Shown: positions 51,455 through 60,975 of the stretch, piece by piece
Layout: every line of letters begins with the position of its first letter
How positions within the stretch are numbered: the stretch's first letter is position 1
Assembly: GCA_963834305.1 (NCBI GenBank)
Contig: CAWIAX010000003.1
Coordinates: forward strand, 620,001 to 684,000
Direction of reading: 5' to 3'
Length of the DNA: 64,000 nt
Source of the DNA: JACCXG01 sp963834305
GTDB taxonomy: Bacteria; Acidobacteriota; Vicinamibacteria; Vicinamibacterales; 2-12-FULL-66-21
Position numbers and translations under genes: made by a program
The notes under the pieces: model-generated
What the model was told of the DNA's origin: nothing
Databases searched by the model: none
The model's input: only the letters and a program-made list of their open reading frames with translations

Positions 51455-52354
51455 ATGACAACCCTCGCCTGTGTGGCTCTGTTGGCGGTGCTCGGCGGCC
51501 CGGCTCTCTTCGCGCCGCAGGACGCCTCCGGGCCGGTGGCGGCGGCCGAGCAGCAGATCGCGTCGGGGAACATCACGGCCGGGGCGGCGGCGCTCGAGAA
51601 GATCGTGGCTGGCGCGCCCCGCAGTTTCGCGGCGCGGCTGGCGCTCGGGCGGGCCCTCGACCTGCTCGGCCGCCACAAGGAGGCGCGGCCGCATCTGGAG
51701 GAGGCCATCAGCCTCGCACAGGACAACGAGCGGAACAGCGCGCTCACGGCGCTCGGCATCTCGTACGCGTTCGAGGCGAAGGCAGACGAGGCGGCGCGCT
51801 ACTACCAGCGCGCCTTCGACGCCGAGATGCAGGCGGACGATCGTGCCGGCGCGGCGGGGCTGGCCAATGCGCTCGGGCGCATCTACCTCGAGTCGGGCAA
51901 CCTGCAGAAGGCCGAGGAGTGGTACACGACGGGCTACGAGACCTCCCGGAAGATTCAGGGCATCACCCCGGGCGATGCCGTGCTCTGGGAGATGCGCCGC
52001 CACAACGCCTTCGGCCGCATCGCCGCCCGCCGCGGCAACAAGGCCGCGGCCGCGGAGCACGTGGCGGCGGTCAAGGCGCTGCTCGGCAAGGGGGGCCACG
52101 AGAACCAGCGGGCGTTCTATCCCTACCTGGTCGGCTACATCGCGTTCTTTGCCAAAGACTACCGCCAGGCCGTCGCCGAGCTGCTGAAAGGGGACCAGGA
52201 GGATCCGTTCATCCTCGGCCTCATTGCGCAGTCGCACGAGAAGCTGCGCCAGCGCGAGGCGGCGGCCGAGTACTACCGCAAGGTGATGGCGGTGCCGTCG
52301 CACAACATCAACGCGGCGTTCTCGCGGCCGCTGGCGCGGAAGTTCCTGCGCTAG
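51455..52354 (+). CDS. Secreted tetratricopeptide-repeat protein
   Basis: A 299-residue protein from ATG 51455 with a hydrophobic start (LACVALLAVLGGPALFAPQ). The rest is a helical-repeat array: ARLALGRALDLLGRHKEARP, ALGISYAFEAKADEAARYYQ, LANALGRIYLESGNLQKAEE, AFGRIAARRGNKAAAAEHVA and LGLIAQSHEKLRQREAAAEY, that is about six TPR units. It probably serves as a scaffold in the periplasm; no partner is evident. A hairpin overlaps the stop codon region. Confidence 0.8.
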   Translation: MTTLACVALLAVLGGPALFAPQDASGPVAAAEQQIASGNITAGAAALEKIVAGAPRSFAARLALGRALDLLGRHKEARPHLEEAISLAQDNERNSALTALGISYAFEAKADEAARYYQRAFDAEMQADDRAGAAGLANALGRIYLESGNLQKAEEWYTTGYETSRKIQGITPGDAVLWEMRRHNAFGRIAARRGNKAAAAEHVAAVKALLGKGGHENQRAFYPYLVGYIAFFAKDYRQAVAELLKGDQEDPFILGLIAQSHEKLRQREAAAEYYRKVMAVPSHNINAAFSRPLARKFLR

Positions 52355-52373
52355 AGGCCCGCCCGCGGGCCTC
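52354..52373. terminator. Bidirectional hairpin between convergent genes
   Basis: A perfect 9-bp stem GAGGCCCGC / GCGGGCCTC with a two-base loop starts at the last base of the TPR gene and ends 11 bases before the stop of the convergent transporter gene. It has no T-run on either side. Confidence 0.4.
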
Positions 52374-52384
52374 GCGGCGTTCCG

Positions 52385-53707
52385 CTACGGCGCCGGCCTG
52401 AGCGCCACTTCCGCTTCGCGCGCCGCGCGGCGCCCGGCGGCGACGTCCACGAACGCCAGCACCGCCGCGCCGGCAATGAAGAAGATGGCGACCGCCAGGA
52501 TGGCGCTGCGGCCCGATCCGGTCCGGTCGATCACGAACGCGAAGATGGCCGGCCCGAGCACGCCGGCGTAGCGTTCGAACACGCTGAAGAAGGCAAAGAA
52601 CTCCGACGACTTGTGCCGCGGAATCATGCTGGCGAAGAGCGAGCGGCTCAGCGCCTGGGTTCCCCCCTGCACCATCCCGACGAGCACGGCGAGCGCGAAG
52701 AAGTGCGTCGCGGTCGTCATGAAGTAGCCGAGGATCGTGATCACGAGGTAGACGCCGAGGCCGAGGTAGACCGCCGGCAGGGCGCCGACCCGGCCGGCCA
52801 GCGCGCCAAAGGCGAAGGCGCACGGCACGCCGATGAACTGCGTCAGCAGCAGGGCGGTGATCATCGCGCCCTCGGGCAGGCCGATCCCGATCCCGTAGAT
52901 CGTCGCCATCCGGATCATCGTCTGGATGCCGTCGTTGTAGAGGAGGAAGGCGATCAGGAAGACGAACGCGTGCCGGTAGCGGCGCAGCTCGTGAAACGTC
53001 TCGGCGAGGCGTGTCATCCCGGCACGCATCGCGTTCGCGCCGCGGTGCTCGTCCGGCTCGAGGCGCACCGGCGGCTCTGCCACGCGCCGGAACAGCGGAA
53101 TGGAAAACAGGACCCACCACACCGACACGCTGGCGAGCGCGAGCCTCGTGGCGGTGGCCGTGTCCGGAATGCCGAACAGCGCCGGCTTCTGGATCATCAG
53201 CAGGTTCAGGGCGAGGAGCGTGCCGCCCCCGAGGTAGCCGATCGCGTAGCCGGCCGCCGAGACGCGGTCGAGGTCGGCCTCGCCGACGAGGTGCGGCAGC
53301 AGCGACTCATAGAAGACGATGCTGCCGGCAACGCCGACGTTGCCGATCACGAACAGGGTCAGCGCGAGCGGCCAGTCGCCCGGCCCGATCCAGTACATCG
53401 CCGCCGTGGCCGTCGCGCCGATGGCGAGGAACACGGCGAGCAGCCGCTTCTTGATCGCGGTGTAGTCGGCTATGGCGCCGAGGACCGGCGCGACGATCGC
53501 CACGATCAGGATGGCCAGCGCGGTGGCCCAGGCGAACCGGCTTGCTGCGAGCGCCGGCGGCTGGCCGGCCGCGGCGACCTTCTGGTAGTAGATGGGAAAG
53601 ACGGCGGCGATGATCGTCGTCTGGAAGGCGGAGTTGGCCCAGTCGTACATCGCCCAGGCGCGGAGGTCCGGCCGCCCCAGGCCGAGCGTGTCGAGGAGCT
53701 TACGCAC
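52385..53707 (-). CDS. UMF1-family MFS transporter (Atg22-like)
   Basis: A 440-residue membrane protein from GTG 53707 with about twelve hydrophobic segments. The N-terminal block LRAWAMYDWANSAFQTTIIA is the signature of the UMF1/Atg22 major-facilitator family. Other marks are APVLGAIADYTAIKKRLL and MVQGGTQALSRSLFASMIP. Eukaryotic Atg22 exports amino acids from vacuoles; bacterial substrates are not established. The C-terminal tail is basic and alanine-rich. It follows the P-loop ATPase gene on the same strand after 30 bases. Confidence 0.88.
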   Translation of the reverse strand: MRKLLDTLGLGRPDLRAWAMYDWANSAFQTTIIAAVFPIYYQKVAAAGQPPALAASRFAWATALAILIVAIVAPVLGAIADYTAIKKRLLAVFLAIGATATAAMYWIGPGDWPLALTLFVIGNVGVAGSIVFYESLLPHLVGEADLDRVSAAGYAIGYLGGGTLLALNLLMIQKPALFGIPDTATATRLALASVSVWWVLFSIPLFRRVAEPPVRLEPDEHRGANAMRAGMTRLAETFHELRRYRHAFVFLIAFLLYNDGIQTMIRMATIYGIGIGLPEGAMITALLLTQFIGVPCAFAFGALAGRVGALPAVYLGLGVYLVITILGYFMTTATHFFALAVLVGMVQGGTQALSRSLFASMIPRHKSSEFFAFFSVFERYAGVLGPAIFAFVIDRTGSGRSAILAVAIFFIAGAAVLAFVDVAAGRRAAREAEVALRPAP

Positions 53708-53737
53708 TGCCGGCCGCGCATCCCGGCGGCGGGCCGG

Positions 53738-54883
53738 TCAGAACGTCCTCCGCGCGACCCACTCGCGCAGCAGCGAATCCACCACGAGGTAGCGGTCGCC
53801 GTCGCGCGCCAGGACGTCCTCGCGCACCAGCGCGGCGAGGGATGCCTGCACGGTGGAGGCGCCGCTCAGCCGGTACCTGGCGCGCGTGTCGGCCGACAGC
53901 AGCTCGCGGCCGTCCTGGAGGACCGCGGCGCGCAGGGTGGCGCGCTGCGCCAGCGTCAGGCGCTGCCAGGTCGCCTCGAAGAGCGACTCGTGTTCGCCGA
54001 GCAGGCGGATGAGCGTCGCGTGCAGATCTTCGAGGCCGGCGCTCCGCCGCGCGTCCGCCCGCGCGTCGTCCCAGAGCTCGTGCGCGAGGCGCTGCACGTC
54101 ATAGGGCAGGTTGCCGGCGAGCTCCACGATCGCCAGGCCGAGCCCCGGCGCCGGCTTGATCCCGGTGCTCCGGAACTTCGTCTCGAGGAAGGCGGCAAAG
54201 CGGTCGGCCGGGATGCGCCCGAGGCGCATGACCGGCCCGGCCTTGTAGAACGGCCGGCTGCGGCCGAGCATCCGCTCCATCAGCGCCGGCTCGGAGCCCG
54301 AGAAGACGTAGCCGACGTCGCGCTGGTGCTGGACCGCGGCGCGCAGCGCATGCTCGACGCTGCCGCCGTTGAACGCCCCGATCGCCTGGAATTCGTCGAG
54401 CGCGATGGCCAGCGTGCGGCCGCGCCGTTCCGCGATGCGGCCGGGCAGGGCGAACACTTCCTGGGCGAGGCGCGACACGTCGCGCTCGCTGCGCGCCGCC
54501 GGGAAGGACACCGAGACCGCGGCGTGGCCGGCGGCGGCCGGGTCGATCCGGACCTCGGGCCGCTCGGCCGCCAGCACCTCGCGGAGCCAGGCCGCGGCGC
54601 GGCCGGCCTGGCGCTCGACGCCGGACAGCGCGCGGGCGTAGCCTTCGAGGAAGGCGAGATACGAGCTGTAGCTGCTGACGGTCACGTCGACGACCAGGGC
54701 GCCGCGCCGCGCCGCGGTGCGCAGCGCCTGGCGCACCAGCGACGACTTGCCGTAGCGGCGCGGCGAGATCAGGAAGACCTTCTGGCCCGCCATCAGGTCG
54801 CGCGCCAGGCGATCGAGCTCGTCCTCGCGATCGACGAACGCCGACAGCGGCACGACCTCGCCGTAGACGAAGGGATTGCTCAT
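53738..54883 (-). CDS. P-loop ATPase of the archaeal-type/PF01637 AAA family
   Basis: A 381-residue protein from ATG 54883. It begins NPFVYGEVVPLSAFVDREDE, with Walker A in KVFLISPRRYGKSSLV and Walker B in RTLAIALDEFQAIG; VGYVFSGSEPALM matches sensor 1. The C-terminal third looks like a winged helix (STVQASLAALVREDVLARDG). Such STAND-like ATPases are common in mobile or accessory regions and their function is largely unknown. The upstream leader carries two tandem TTACG-N8-CGTAA-type sites, so its transcription is probably controlled. It may be cotranscribed with the M28 peptidase gene upstream. Confidence 0.82.
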   Translation of the reverse strand: MSNPFVYGEVVPLSAFVDREDELDRLARDLMAGQKVFLISPRRYGKSSLVRQALRTAARRGALVVDVTVSSYSSYLAFLEGYARALSGVERQAGRAAAWLREVLAAERPEVRIDPAAAGHAAVSVSFPAARSERDVSRLAQEVFALPGRIAERRGRTLAIALDEFQAIGAFNGGSVEHALRAAVQHQRDVGYVFSGSEPALMERMLGRSRPFYKAGPVMRLGRIPADRFAAFLETKFRSTGIKPAPGLGLAIVELAGNLPYDVQRLAHELWDDARADARRSAGLEDLHATLIRLLGEHESLFEATWQRLTLAQRATLRAAVLQDGRELLSADTRARYRLSGASTVQASLAALVREDVLARDGDRYLVVDSLLREWVARRTF

Positions 54884-54886
54884 CAC

Positions 54887-54929
54887 GCCATTACGCAAGA
54901 CAACGTAACCGTTACGGAGTTTAACGTAA
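54887..54929 (-). promoter_or_regulatory. Tandem 21-bp repeats with TTACG/CGTAA arms before the ATPase gene
   Basis: Read in the direction of the gene, the motif TTACGTT-N6-CGTAAyGG occurs twice in direct tandem (period 21 bp). Each copy has inverted arms TTACG and CGTAA, and the junction forms the perfect 13-bp palindrome CGTAACCGTTACG at 54904-54916. The repeats start inside the stop codon of the M28 peptidase gene and end just before the ATPase ATG, the usual place for an operator or a translational control site. The bound factor is unknown. Confidence 0.6.
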
Positions 54930-57233
54930 GGGGGGCACGGGGGCAATCCCGGGGCCGGCGGTCGCCGGCACCACCCACGCCGCCGCCGCCGACCACACCA
55001 CCGTGTCCTGCGGCAGCCATCCCGGCAGCGACTGCCAGCCGTCGCCCCCCGGCAGCCGCGCGGTGCCGATTCCGACCACGGTCTCCCGCAGCTGCTCCGG
55101 CGCCACGCCGCGGAAGCTCGCCTCCCACGCCAGCCCTTCCGGCGGCGGCGCGACGAACGTGGCGGACCAGCGGCCGTCGCGCTCGACGCCCGGCAGGCTG
55201 CTGCGGACGGGCACGACACCGGCCGGCAGGATGAAGCGCAGGACGAGGGAGGGCTCGCGCGGGACGACCGAGAGCAGCAGCCGCTGGCCGTCGGCGGCCG
55301 GCTCGACCACGAACGAGGAAATCGCCGCCGGCGGCGGCCCGAGCGGCGGCCCGGCGGACCGGAAGACGAAGGGAAACGGGGACCGGCCCCACGGCACGCT
55401 GGACGCCGCCGGACCGGTCACCGGCCGCCAGTCCCCGGGCGCGCCTGGCCCGAGGTCGAGGCCGGGCTCCACCGACGCGACCTCCCAGATGGATCCGGCC
55501 GCCCCGGCATCCTGCAGGGCGCGGACAGAGCGGCGCAGCGGCCGCTCGGCGGTGTAGGCCGGCGAGACGTAGGCGGCGGACGCGGCGGCGGCGATCGCCA
55601 GCAGCAGCACCGCCGTGACCAGCCAGGGGCGGACGAGCGGACGCTCGCGCGCGAGCAGCGCGATGAGCGGCGGCACGACCATGATCCCGGCCGCGCCGAT
55701 GACGGCGGCGTAGACGAACACCGGGGTCACGAGCGGCAGGCGGCCCATCACCGCGACCACGAACCAGAGCAGATCGTAGGTGTCCGGCAGCCACAGGGTG
55801 GCGGTCGCCGCCAGGATGACGAGCGAGGCCACGCGCACTGCCACGTCCCGGTAGGGCGGCAGTGCCGCCAGGAGGACCGCCGCGACGAGCAGCGGCAGGA
55901 CCCACAGGTATGCCGCCGCCGGCGCCAGCCACAGCATCAGCGCGGCGAGCAGGATCCAGGCCGGCAGCGCCGCGCTCCAGGCGAGCGCCGGATGCCGGAC
56001 GGGATGCGCGCGGCGGGGCAGCCATTGCCCGAGCCGCGCCATGCTCCAGCCCGCGAGCGCGCCCGCCACGAGCAGCAGCAGGAACAGCCGGCCGGGCCCG
56101 GCATACCAGGGGTGATAGACCGCCCGGGCAGACCGCAGCAGCCAGGTCGCGCCGACCATGGCGCCCAGCACGACCGCGGCGCCGAGCCACGCCCAGGCCA
56201 GCGTCAGCAGCCACCGCCCGAACCCGTTCGTGCGCACGGCATCGGCCGATACGCGCAGCCACGCGATCACCCCGAGCAGCAGCGCCACGCCCGCCAGGAG
56301 CCAGTGTGCGATCGGGCCGTAGCTGAGGGCGGTGGTGCCGCCGATGTCGAAGAACGTCGGCGACTCGGCACGCCGCGCGGTGATGTCGACGTCCTGCAGC
56401 CCGCGGGCGATCGCGACCACGTTCTCTCCCAGGGCCCGGATCGCGGGCCTGGCGAGCCGATCCGGCGTGTCCCGCGCCGTGTGGTAGGCGTAGCTGTCGC
56501 CGATGGCGGCAAAGTTCAGCCCCGGCACGTTCGCGGTCTTCAGGATCGAAAAGTCGGTGTCGTTCGGCAGGCGCCGGTAGATCTCGAGGGCGTACGAGCC
56601 GCCGCGCGGGTGTGGCGCCCGGCGCGCCCATTCCGAGACCAGCCAGGGATTGCCGGGTCCCGTTTCGAACAGCACGACCGGTCCCGCCGACCCGATCGAC
56701 TCGAGGTTGATGTAGGCCCGCAGCCTCGTCGTCACCTCGGGGTCGGTGAGGAGGGCCGCCGCCCCCATCAGGCCGCTCTCTTCGCCGTCGGTGACGAGGA
56801 TCATCAGCGTCCACTGCCGGCGGCCGGACGCGGCCAGCACGCGCGCCGCCTCGATCGACACCGCCACGCCCAGTGCATCGTCTGTCGCGCCCGGCGCGTC
56901 GGGCGACGAGTCGTAGTGCGAGACCAGACCGAGCGCTTCCGGACGCTCACCCGGCAGGACGGCGATGATGTTGGCGACCCGTGCGGTGAGACCGAGCTCT
57001 GGGCGCCGCGCATCCGTTTCCTGGACGCGGACGGTGAAGCCGATCCGGCGCAGCTCGGACACGACGTAGTCGCGCGCCCGGGCGTTGGCGGGGGAGCCGA
57101 CCGGCCGGCTGCCGATGGTGCCGGCCAGCATCCCGACATGGGCGCGGACGTTCTCCACGACAAAAAGGCCGGCATCCCTGGAGCAACCGGCCGCGGCGAG
57201 CAGGAGCAGCGGGAGGAGGAGGCGACAGGCCAT
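54921..57233 (-). CDS. M28-family membrane metallopeptidase (ERMP1/Fxna-like), lipoprotein-type start
   Basis: A 770-residue protein. It begins with a lipoprotein-like signal (LLLPLLLLAAAGCSRDAG). The M28 zinc aminopeptidase domain covers about residues 25-300 and keeps the metal ligands: LVSHYDSSPDAPGATDDALG (His, Asp), TDGEESGLMGAAAL (Glu-Glu), NDTDFSILK (Asp) and YAYHTARDTPD (His). About nine membrane segments follow (residues 310-580) and then a soluble beta-rich C-terminal domain. The layout matches eukaryotic ERMP1/Fxna peptidases and their bacterial relatives. It probably trims peptides at the membrane face. It is transcribed away from the his operon end, 64 bases past the hisA stop. 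Confidence 0.87.
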   Translation of the reverse strand: MACRLLLPLLLLAAAGCSRDAGLFVVENVRAHVGMLAGTIGSRPVGSPANARARDYVVSELRRIGFTVRVQETDARRPELGLTARVANIIAVLPGERPEALGLVSHYDSSPDAPGATDDALGVAVSIEAARVLAASGRRQWTLMILVTDGEESGLMGAAALLTDPEVTTRLRAYINLESIGSAGPVVLFETGPGNPWLVSEWARRAPHPRGGSYALEIYRRLPNDTDFSILKTANVPGLNFAAIGDSYAYHTARDTPDRLARPAIRALGENVVAIARGLQDVDITARRAESPTFFDIGGTTALSYGPIAHWLLAGVALLLGVIAWLRVSADAVRTNGFGRWLLTLAWAWLGAAVVLGAMVGATWLLRSARAVYHPWYAGPGRLFLLLLVAGALAGWSMARLGQWLPRRAHPVRHPALAWSAALPAWILLAALMLWLAPAAAYLWVLPLLVAAVLLAALPPYRDVAVRVASLVILAATATLWLPDTYDLLWFVVAVMGRLPLVTPVFVYAAVIGAAGIMVVPPLIALLARERPLVRPWLVTAVLLLAIAAAASAAYVSPAYTAERPLRRSVRALQDAGAAGSIWEVASVEPGLDLGPGAPGDWRPVTGPAASSVPWGRSPFPFVFRSAGPPLGPPPAAISSFVVEPAADGQRLLLSVVPREPSLVLRFILPAGVVPVRSSLPGVERDGRWSATFVAPPPEGLAWEASFRGVAPEQLRETVVGIGTARLPGGDGWQSLPGWLPQDTVVWSAAAAWVVPATAGPGIAPVPPLR

Positions 57234-57297
57234 CGGCCAACAGGTTACTCCGGATGGTGGCCGGGTTGCGGCCGCGGTGCGGCGTGCCGCTCGACGC

Positions 57298-57999
57298 CTA
57301 CCCGGGCGCGGCGGACGGCGGGGACGGCAGCGTCAGCCGTCCGGTGTACAGCGCCATCCCGACCACGGCGTCCACGTTCATGGCGGCGAGCTCGTTCACC
57401 TCGTCCATGGTGGTGATGCCGCCGGCCGCGGTGATCTCCCGGTTCGTCGCGTGGCGCACCTGCGTGATGGCGCCCATGTCCGTGCCTTGCAGCAGCCCCT
57501 CGCGGTCCACGTGGGTGTAGAGAAAGCCGCCGAAGTAAGGCTCGAGCTCACGAATCGCCTCGACGGCGGTCATCGCCAGCGTCGTGCGCCACGCGTCGAT
57601 GACGACGTGGCCTGCCTTGCTGTCCACCGCGGCGATCAGCCGATCGGCGCCAAGCGCGCGGGAGAGCTCCGCGGCGAACGCCAGGTCGATGGCGCCGCCG
57701 CGGAAGAGCGAGGAGCCGATGATCGCGTGGGTGGCGCCGCCGGCGAGGACGGCCTCGGCGCGCGCGAGCGTGCGGATGCCGCCGCCGACGCGGCAGGGGA
57801 GCGCGGCGCAGATGCGGCTCACCAGCTCGTTATTGTGCCCCTGCGCCTTGGCGGCGTCGAGATCGATGAGCTGCACTTTCGGCCAGCCCGCGAAGCGGTC
57901 GATCCAGGCATCGATGGCGCTGCTTTCGAGGGCGAGCCGCTCGCCCTGCACGAGCTGCACGATGCGGCCGCCGAGGAGATCGATGGAGGGAATCAGCAT
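57298..57999 (-). CDS. hisA: Phosphoribosylformimino-AICAR ribotide isomerase
   Basis: A 233-residue (beta-alpha)8 barrel that catalyses the Amadori rearrangement in histidine synthesis. It starts LIPSIDLLGGRIVQLVQGE with the catalytic Asp; the second acid lies in IAAVDSKAGHVVIDAWR. Phosphate-binding loops are RVGGGIRT and ITAAGGITTMDEV. It is the last gene of the his operon, 13 bases after hisF, an order (hisH-hisF-hisA) that differs from the common hisH-hisA-hisF. Confidence 0.95.
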   Translation of the reverse strand: MLIPSIDLLGGRIVQLVQGERLALESSAIDAWIDRFAGWPKVQLIDLDAAKAQGHNNELVSRICAALPCRVGGGIRTLARAEAVLAGGATHAIIGSSLFRGGAIDLAFAAELSRALGADRLIAAVDSKAGHVVIDAWRTTLAMTAVEAIRELEPYFGGFLYTHVDREGLLQGTDMGAITQVRHATNREITAAGGITTMDEVNELAAMNVDAVVGMALYTGRLTLPSPPSAAPG

Positions 58000-58012
58000 G
58001 GGGTGAAAGGGC

Positions 58013-58771
58013 TCAGAGGAGCCGGACCGGCACGGCGCGTGACGACAGGAACTGCTTGAGCTCCGAGACAGCGTGCTCGGAGTAGTGGAAGACGCTGGCG
58101 GCGAGGGCCGCGTCGGCGTGGCCCGCGGTGAAGACGTCGAAGAAATGCTCGAAGGTGCCGGCGCCGCCCGAGGCGATGACCGGGATCGATACGGCGTCCG
58201 ACACCGCGGCGGTGAGCTCGCAGTCGAACCCTTCGCGCGTGCCGTCCTGGTCGATCGACGTCAGCAGGATCTCGCCGGCGCCGCGGGACTCCGCTTCCCG
58301 CGCCCATTCGACAGCCTGGCGGCCGGCCGCGGTGCTGCCGCTGCGCGAGTAGACCGCGAACGTGCCGTCCTGGCGCTTGGCGTCGACCGCGACGACGACC
58401 GCCTGGCTGCCGTAGCGCCGCGCCAGCCGGGTCACGAGCGCCGGGTCGCTCAGCGCCGCGCTGTTGACGCTCACCTTGTCGGCGCCCGCTTCAATCGCCG
58501 CCTCGGCATCGTCCAGGGACTTGATGCCGCCGCCGACGGCGAGCGGGATGAAGAGCTCGCGCGAGACCGCACGGATGGTGTCGGCCAGCGCCCGCCGCGA
58601 CTCGAGCGTGGCGGTGACGTCGAGGATCACCAGCTCGTCGATGCCCTCGACGTTGTAGCGGCGGGCGAGGGCGGCGGGGTCGCCGGCGTTGCGCAGCCCT
58701 TCGAACTGGACGCCCTTGACGACGCAGCCGTTCCTGACGTCGAGGCAGGCGATCAGTCGTTTGGAGAGCAT
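58013..58771 (-). CDS. hisF: Imidazole glycerol phosphate synthase cyclase subunit
   Basis: A complete 252-residue (beta-alpha)8 barrel beginning MLSKRLIACLDVRNGCVVKG. The catalytic Asp residues are in ACLDVRNG and VVVAVDAKRQDG; phosphate loops are PLAVGGGIKSLDDAE and VIASGGAGTFEHF. With HisH it makes imidazole glycerol phosphate and AICAR. Its start overlaps the hisH end by 19 bp, so the two subunits are translationally coupled. Confidence 0.96.
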   Translation of the reverse strand: MLSKRLIACLDVRNGCVVKGVQFEGLRNAGDPAALARRYNVEGIDELVILDVTATLESRRALADTIRAVSRELFIPLAVGGGIKSLDDAEAAIEAGADKVSVNSAALSDPALVTRLARRYGSQAVVVAVDAKRQDGTFAVYSRSGSTAAGRQAVEWAREAESRGAGEILLTSIDQDGTREGFDCELTAAVSDAVSIPVIASGGAGTFEHFFDVFTAGHADAALAASVFHYSEHAVSELKQFLSSRAVPVRLL

Positions 58772-59355
58772 AGCGAGACGAAGTTCTTCAGCATCCGGAC
58801 ACCGGACTCCCCGGATTTCTCCGGATGGAACTGGACGCCGAACAGCTGGCCGGCCTCGACGACCGACGCGAACGGCGCCGCGTGCGTCGTCGTCGCCACC
58901 GCGTCTTCGGTGACCTCGGCGGCGTAGGAGTGGGTGAAGTAGACCTGCGTGCCGCCGGCGATCCCCTGGAGCAGGCGGGACGGCCGGCGCAGCTCGAGCG
59001 AATTCCACCCGACGTGGGGCACCTTGAGGGTGGGCGGCAGGCGGTGGCAGCGGCCGCGCAGCGCGGCAAAGCCCGGCACGTCGGGCGCCTCGTCGCTGCC
59101 TTCGAAGAGCCACTGCTGGCCGAGACAGATGCCGAGGAGCAGCGCGCCGCGGTCGAGCGCCCGGCGGATGGCGTCGCGCCAGGCGCCGTCGAGCGCCGCG
59201 GTGGCGGCGAAGTGGCCGACGCCGGGCACGACCACGCCGGTGGCCGGCAGCAGCTCGTCGGGCACGCTGGGGACGAAGAGATCGGCCCCGGCGGCGGCGA
59301 AGCCCTTGCGCACCGACGTGAGGTTGCCGGCGCCGTAGTCGATGAGCGCGATCAC
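58753..59355 (-). CDS. hisH: Imidazole glycerol phosphate synthase glutaminase subunit
   Basis: A 200-residue class-I glutamine amidotransferase from GTG 59355, with AAGGAG upstream. It begins IALIDYGAGNLTSVRKGF; the catalytic Cys is in LLGICLGQQWLFEGS and the His/Glu pair in GVQFHPEKSGESG. It feeds ammonia to HisF. The GTGA start/stop overlap with hisB is four bases. Confidence 0.95.
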   Translation of the reverse strand: MIALIDYGAGNLTSVRKGFAAAGADLFVPSVPDELLPATGVVVPGVGHFAATAALDGAWRDAIRRALDRGALLLGICLGQQWLFEGSDEAPDVPGFAALRGRCHRLPPTLKVPHVGWNSLELRRPSRLLQGIAGGTQVYFTHSYAAEVTEDAVATTTHAAPFASVVEAGQLFGVQFHPEKSGESGVRMLKNFVSLCSPND

Positions 59356-59941
59356 AGCAGCTCCTTCGTGCTCGGCAGCACGCGGGCGAGCTGGCGGTCG
59401 CGCGAGCAGGCATAGCGCAGCGCGCGGGCGAACGCCTTGAAGAGCGCCTCGATCTGGTGATGCGCTCGACCGGCCGTAGAGCACCTTGACGTGGACGTTG
59501 GCGCGGGCGCCCTGGGCAAAGCCCTCGAAGAAGTCGTGGACGAGGTCGGCCTCGCAGATCGCCGACGCGCTCGACCTTGAGCTTGAGGTCGGTCACCGCG
59601 TGGACGCGTCCGCTGAGGTCGATGGCGGCCACGCCCAGCGTTTCGTCCATCGGCATGACGAAGTAGCCGGCCCGGTTGATGCCGCGCCGGTTGCCGAGGG
59701 CGGCCGAGACCGCCTCGCCGAGCGCGATGCCGACATCCTCGACGGTGTGGTGCTGGTCGACGTCGAGGTCCCCTTTCGCGCGCAGCCGGAGGTCGAAGCC
59801 GCCGTGGCGCGTGACGAGCTCGAGCATGTGGTCGAAGAACCGGATGCCGGTGGAGACGTCGTATCGTCCCTTGCCGTCGAGCACGAGCCGGACGGCGATG
59901 GACGTTTCGGTCGTCTTCCGGTTGATTACCGCGCGTCGCAC
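59352..59941 (-). CDS. hisB: Imidazoleglycerol-phosphate dehydratase (frameshifted)
   Basis: About 195 residues from GTG 59941 (RRAVINRKTTETSIAVRL), with GAGGAGG upstream. The metal-binding motif is VDQHHTVEDVGIALG, preceded by FFDHMLELVTRHGGFDL. The second His cluster (SHHQIEALFKAFARALRYA) is restored only when one extra base at 59463 is ignored. Another insertion lies near 59573 (CTGCGAG for CTCGAG). The mono-functional form, without the phosphatase, is typical outside the Gammaproteobacteria. The start overlaps the hisC end by 16 bp. Confidence 0.93.
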
Positions 59942-60975
59942 AGGACCTCCTCGAGCACGGCGATCGCGCGCTCGGTGTGCGCGACGACCCCGGCGGTGAT
60001 GCGGGCGCAGCCGGCGCAGCCCGGGTCGTGCGAGCGGTCGCGGATGTTGATTCCGCGCCCGGCCAGGCGATCGACGACCAGGCGCAGGTCGCCGCCGAAA
60101 CGCGCCAGCACGAAGTTGCCGTCGCTCTGCCAGAAGTGGACGCCCTTGCGCGCGAGCACGTCGTAGAGCAGCCCCTTGGAGTCGCGGACCTGCGCCAGGT
60201 ACCAGTTGAAGTACTCCACGTCCTCGAGCGCCGCGGGCAGCGCGGCGGCGGCAAAGACGTTGAGCGTGTAGGGCAGGACCGCCCGGCGCATCGGCGCGAG
60301 CGCCGCGGCCGTGCCCACCAGCGCGCCGACGCGAATGCCCGCGAGGCCGTAGGCCTTGGCGAACGTCCGGCCGATGACGAGATTCGGCAGCCGTCCCGAC
60401 ACCGCCACGTCGATCATCGTCTTTCGCGGGAAATCGGCGTACGCCTCGTCGAGCAGCACGCAGAGCCTGCGGGGCCGCCAGCGCCACCGCCTCGATGTCG
60501 GCCCGGCCGATCGAAAGCCCGGTCGGGTTGTTGGGGCTGGTCAGGAACACGACGCGGGTCTTCGGGGTGAGCGCGGCAAGGACCGCGCGGCAGCGAGAAG
60601 GCGAGGCCGGGCTGCGGCGGCACGTCCACGATTCGTCCCCCCATGGCCGTCAGCGCACGCCGCGTACATGTCGAAGGCCGGCTGCACGATGACCGCTTCG
60701 AACGGGTCGGCCGCCCCGCCGTCGCGCAGCGCCACCAGCGCCGTCAGCATGATGCCGTCGTCGAGGCCGTTCGTCAGGAGGATCTCGCCGGACGAGACGC
60801 CGAGCCGCGCGGCCGCCGCGGCGACGGCGCTGTCGTAGTCGGGATAGACCGCCGCCTGTTCGCGCGTCAGCCGCTGCAGCACGGCCATCACCTTCGGCGA
60901 GCAGCCGGCGGTGTTCTCGTTCAGGTGCAGGCGCAGCTCGCCGCCGCCGGCCGGCTTTTCGTACTGGTGAGTCAT
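59926..60975 (-). CDS. hisC: Histidinol-phosphate aminotransferase (frameshifted)
   Basis: About 349 residues from ATG 60975 (MTHQYEKPAGGGELRLHLNE). The fold-type I PLP enzyme has NEILLTNGLDDGIML-like GEILLTNGLDDGIMLTAL, VVFLTSPNNPTGLS, LLDEAYADFPRKT and the PLP-lysine motif GRTFAKAYGLAGIRVG. Three single-base insertions break the frame, at 60654, 60584 and 60466; removing them gives a continuous protein. It transaminates imidazole-acetol phosphate with glutamate. The start overlaps the hisD stop by four bases (ATGA). Confidence 0.93.
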
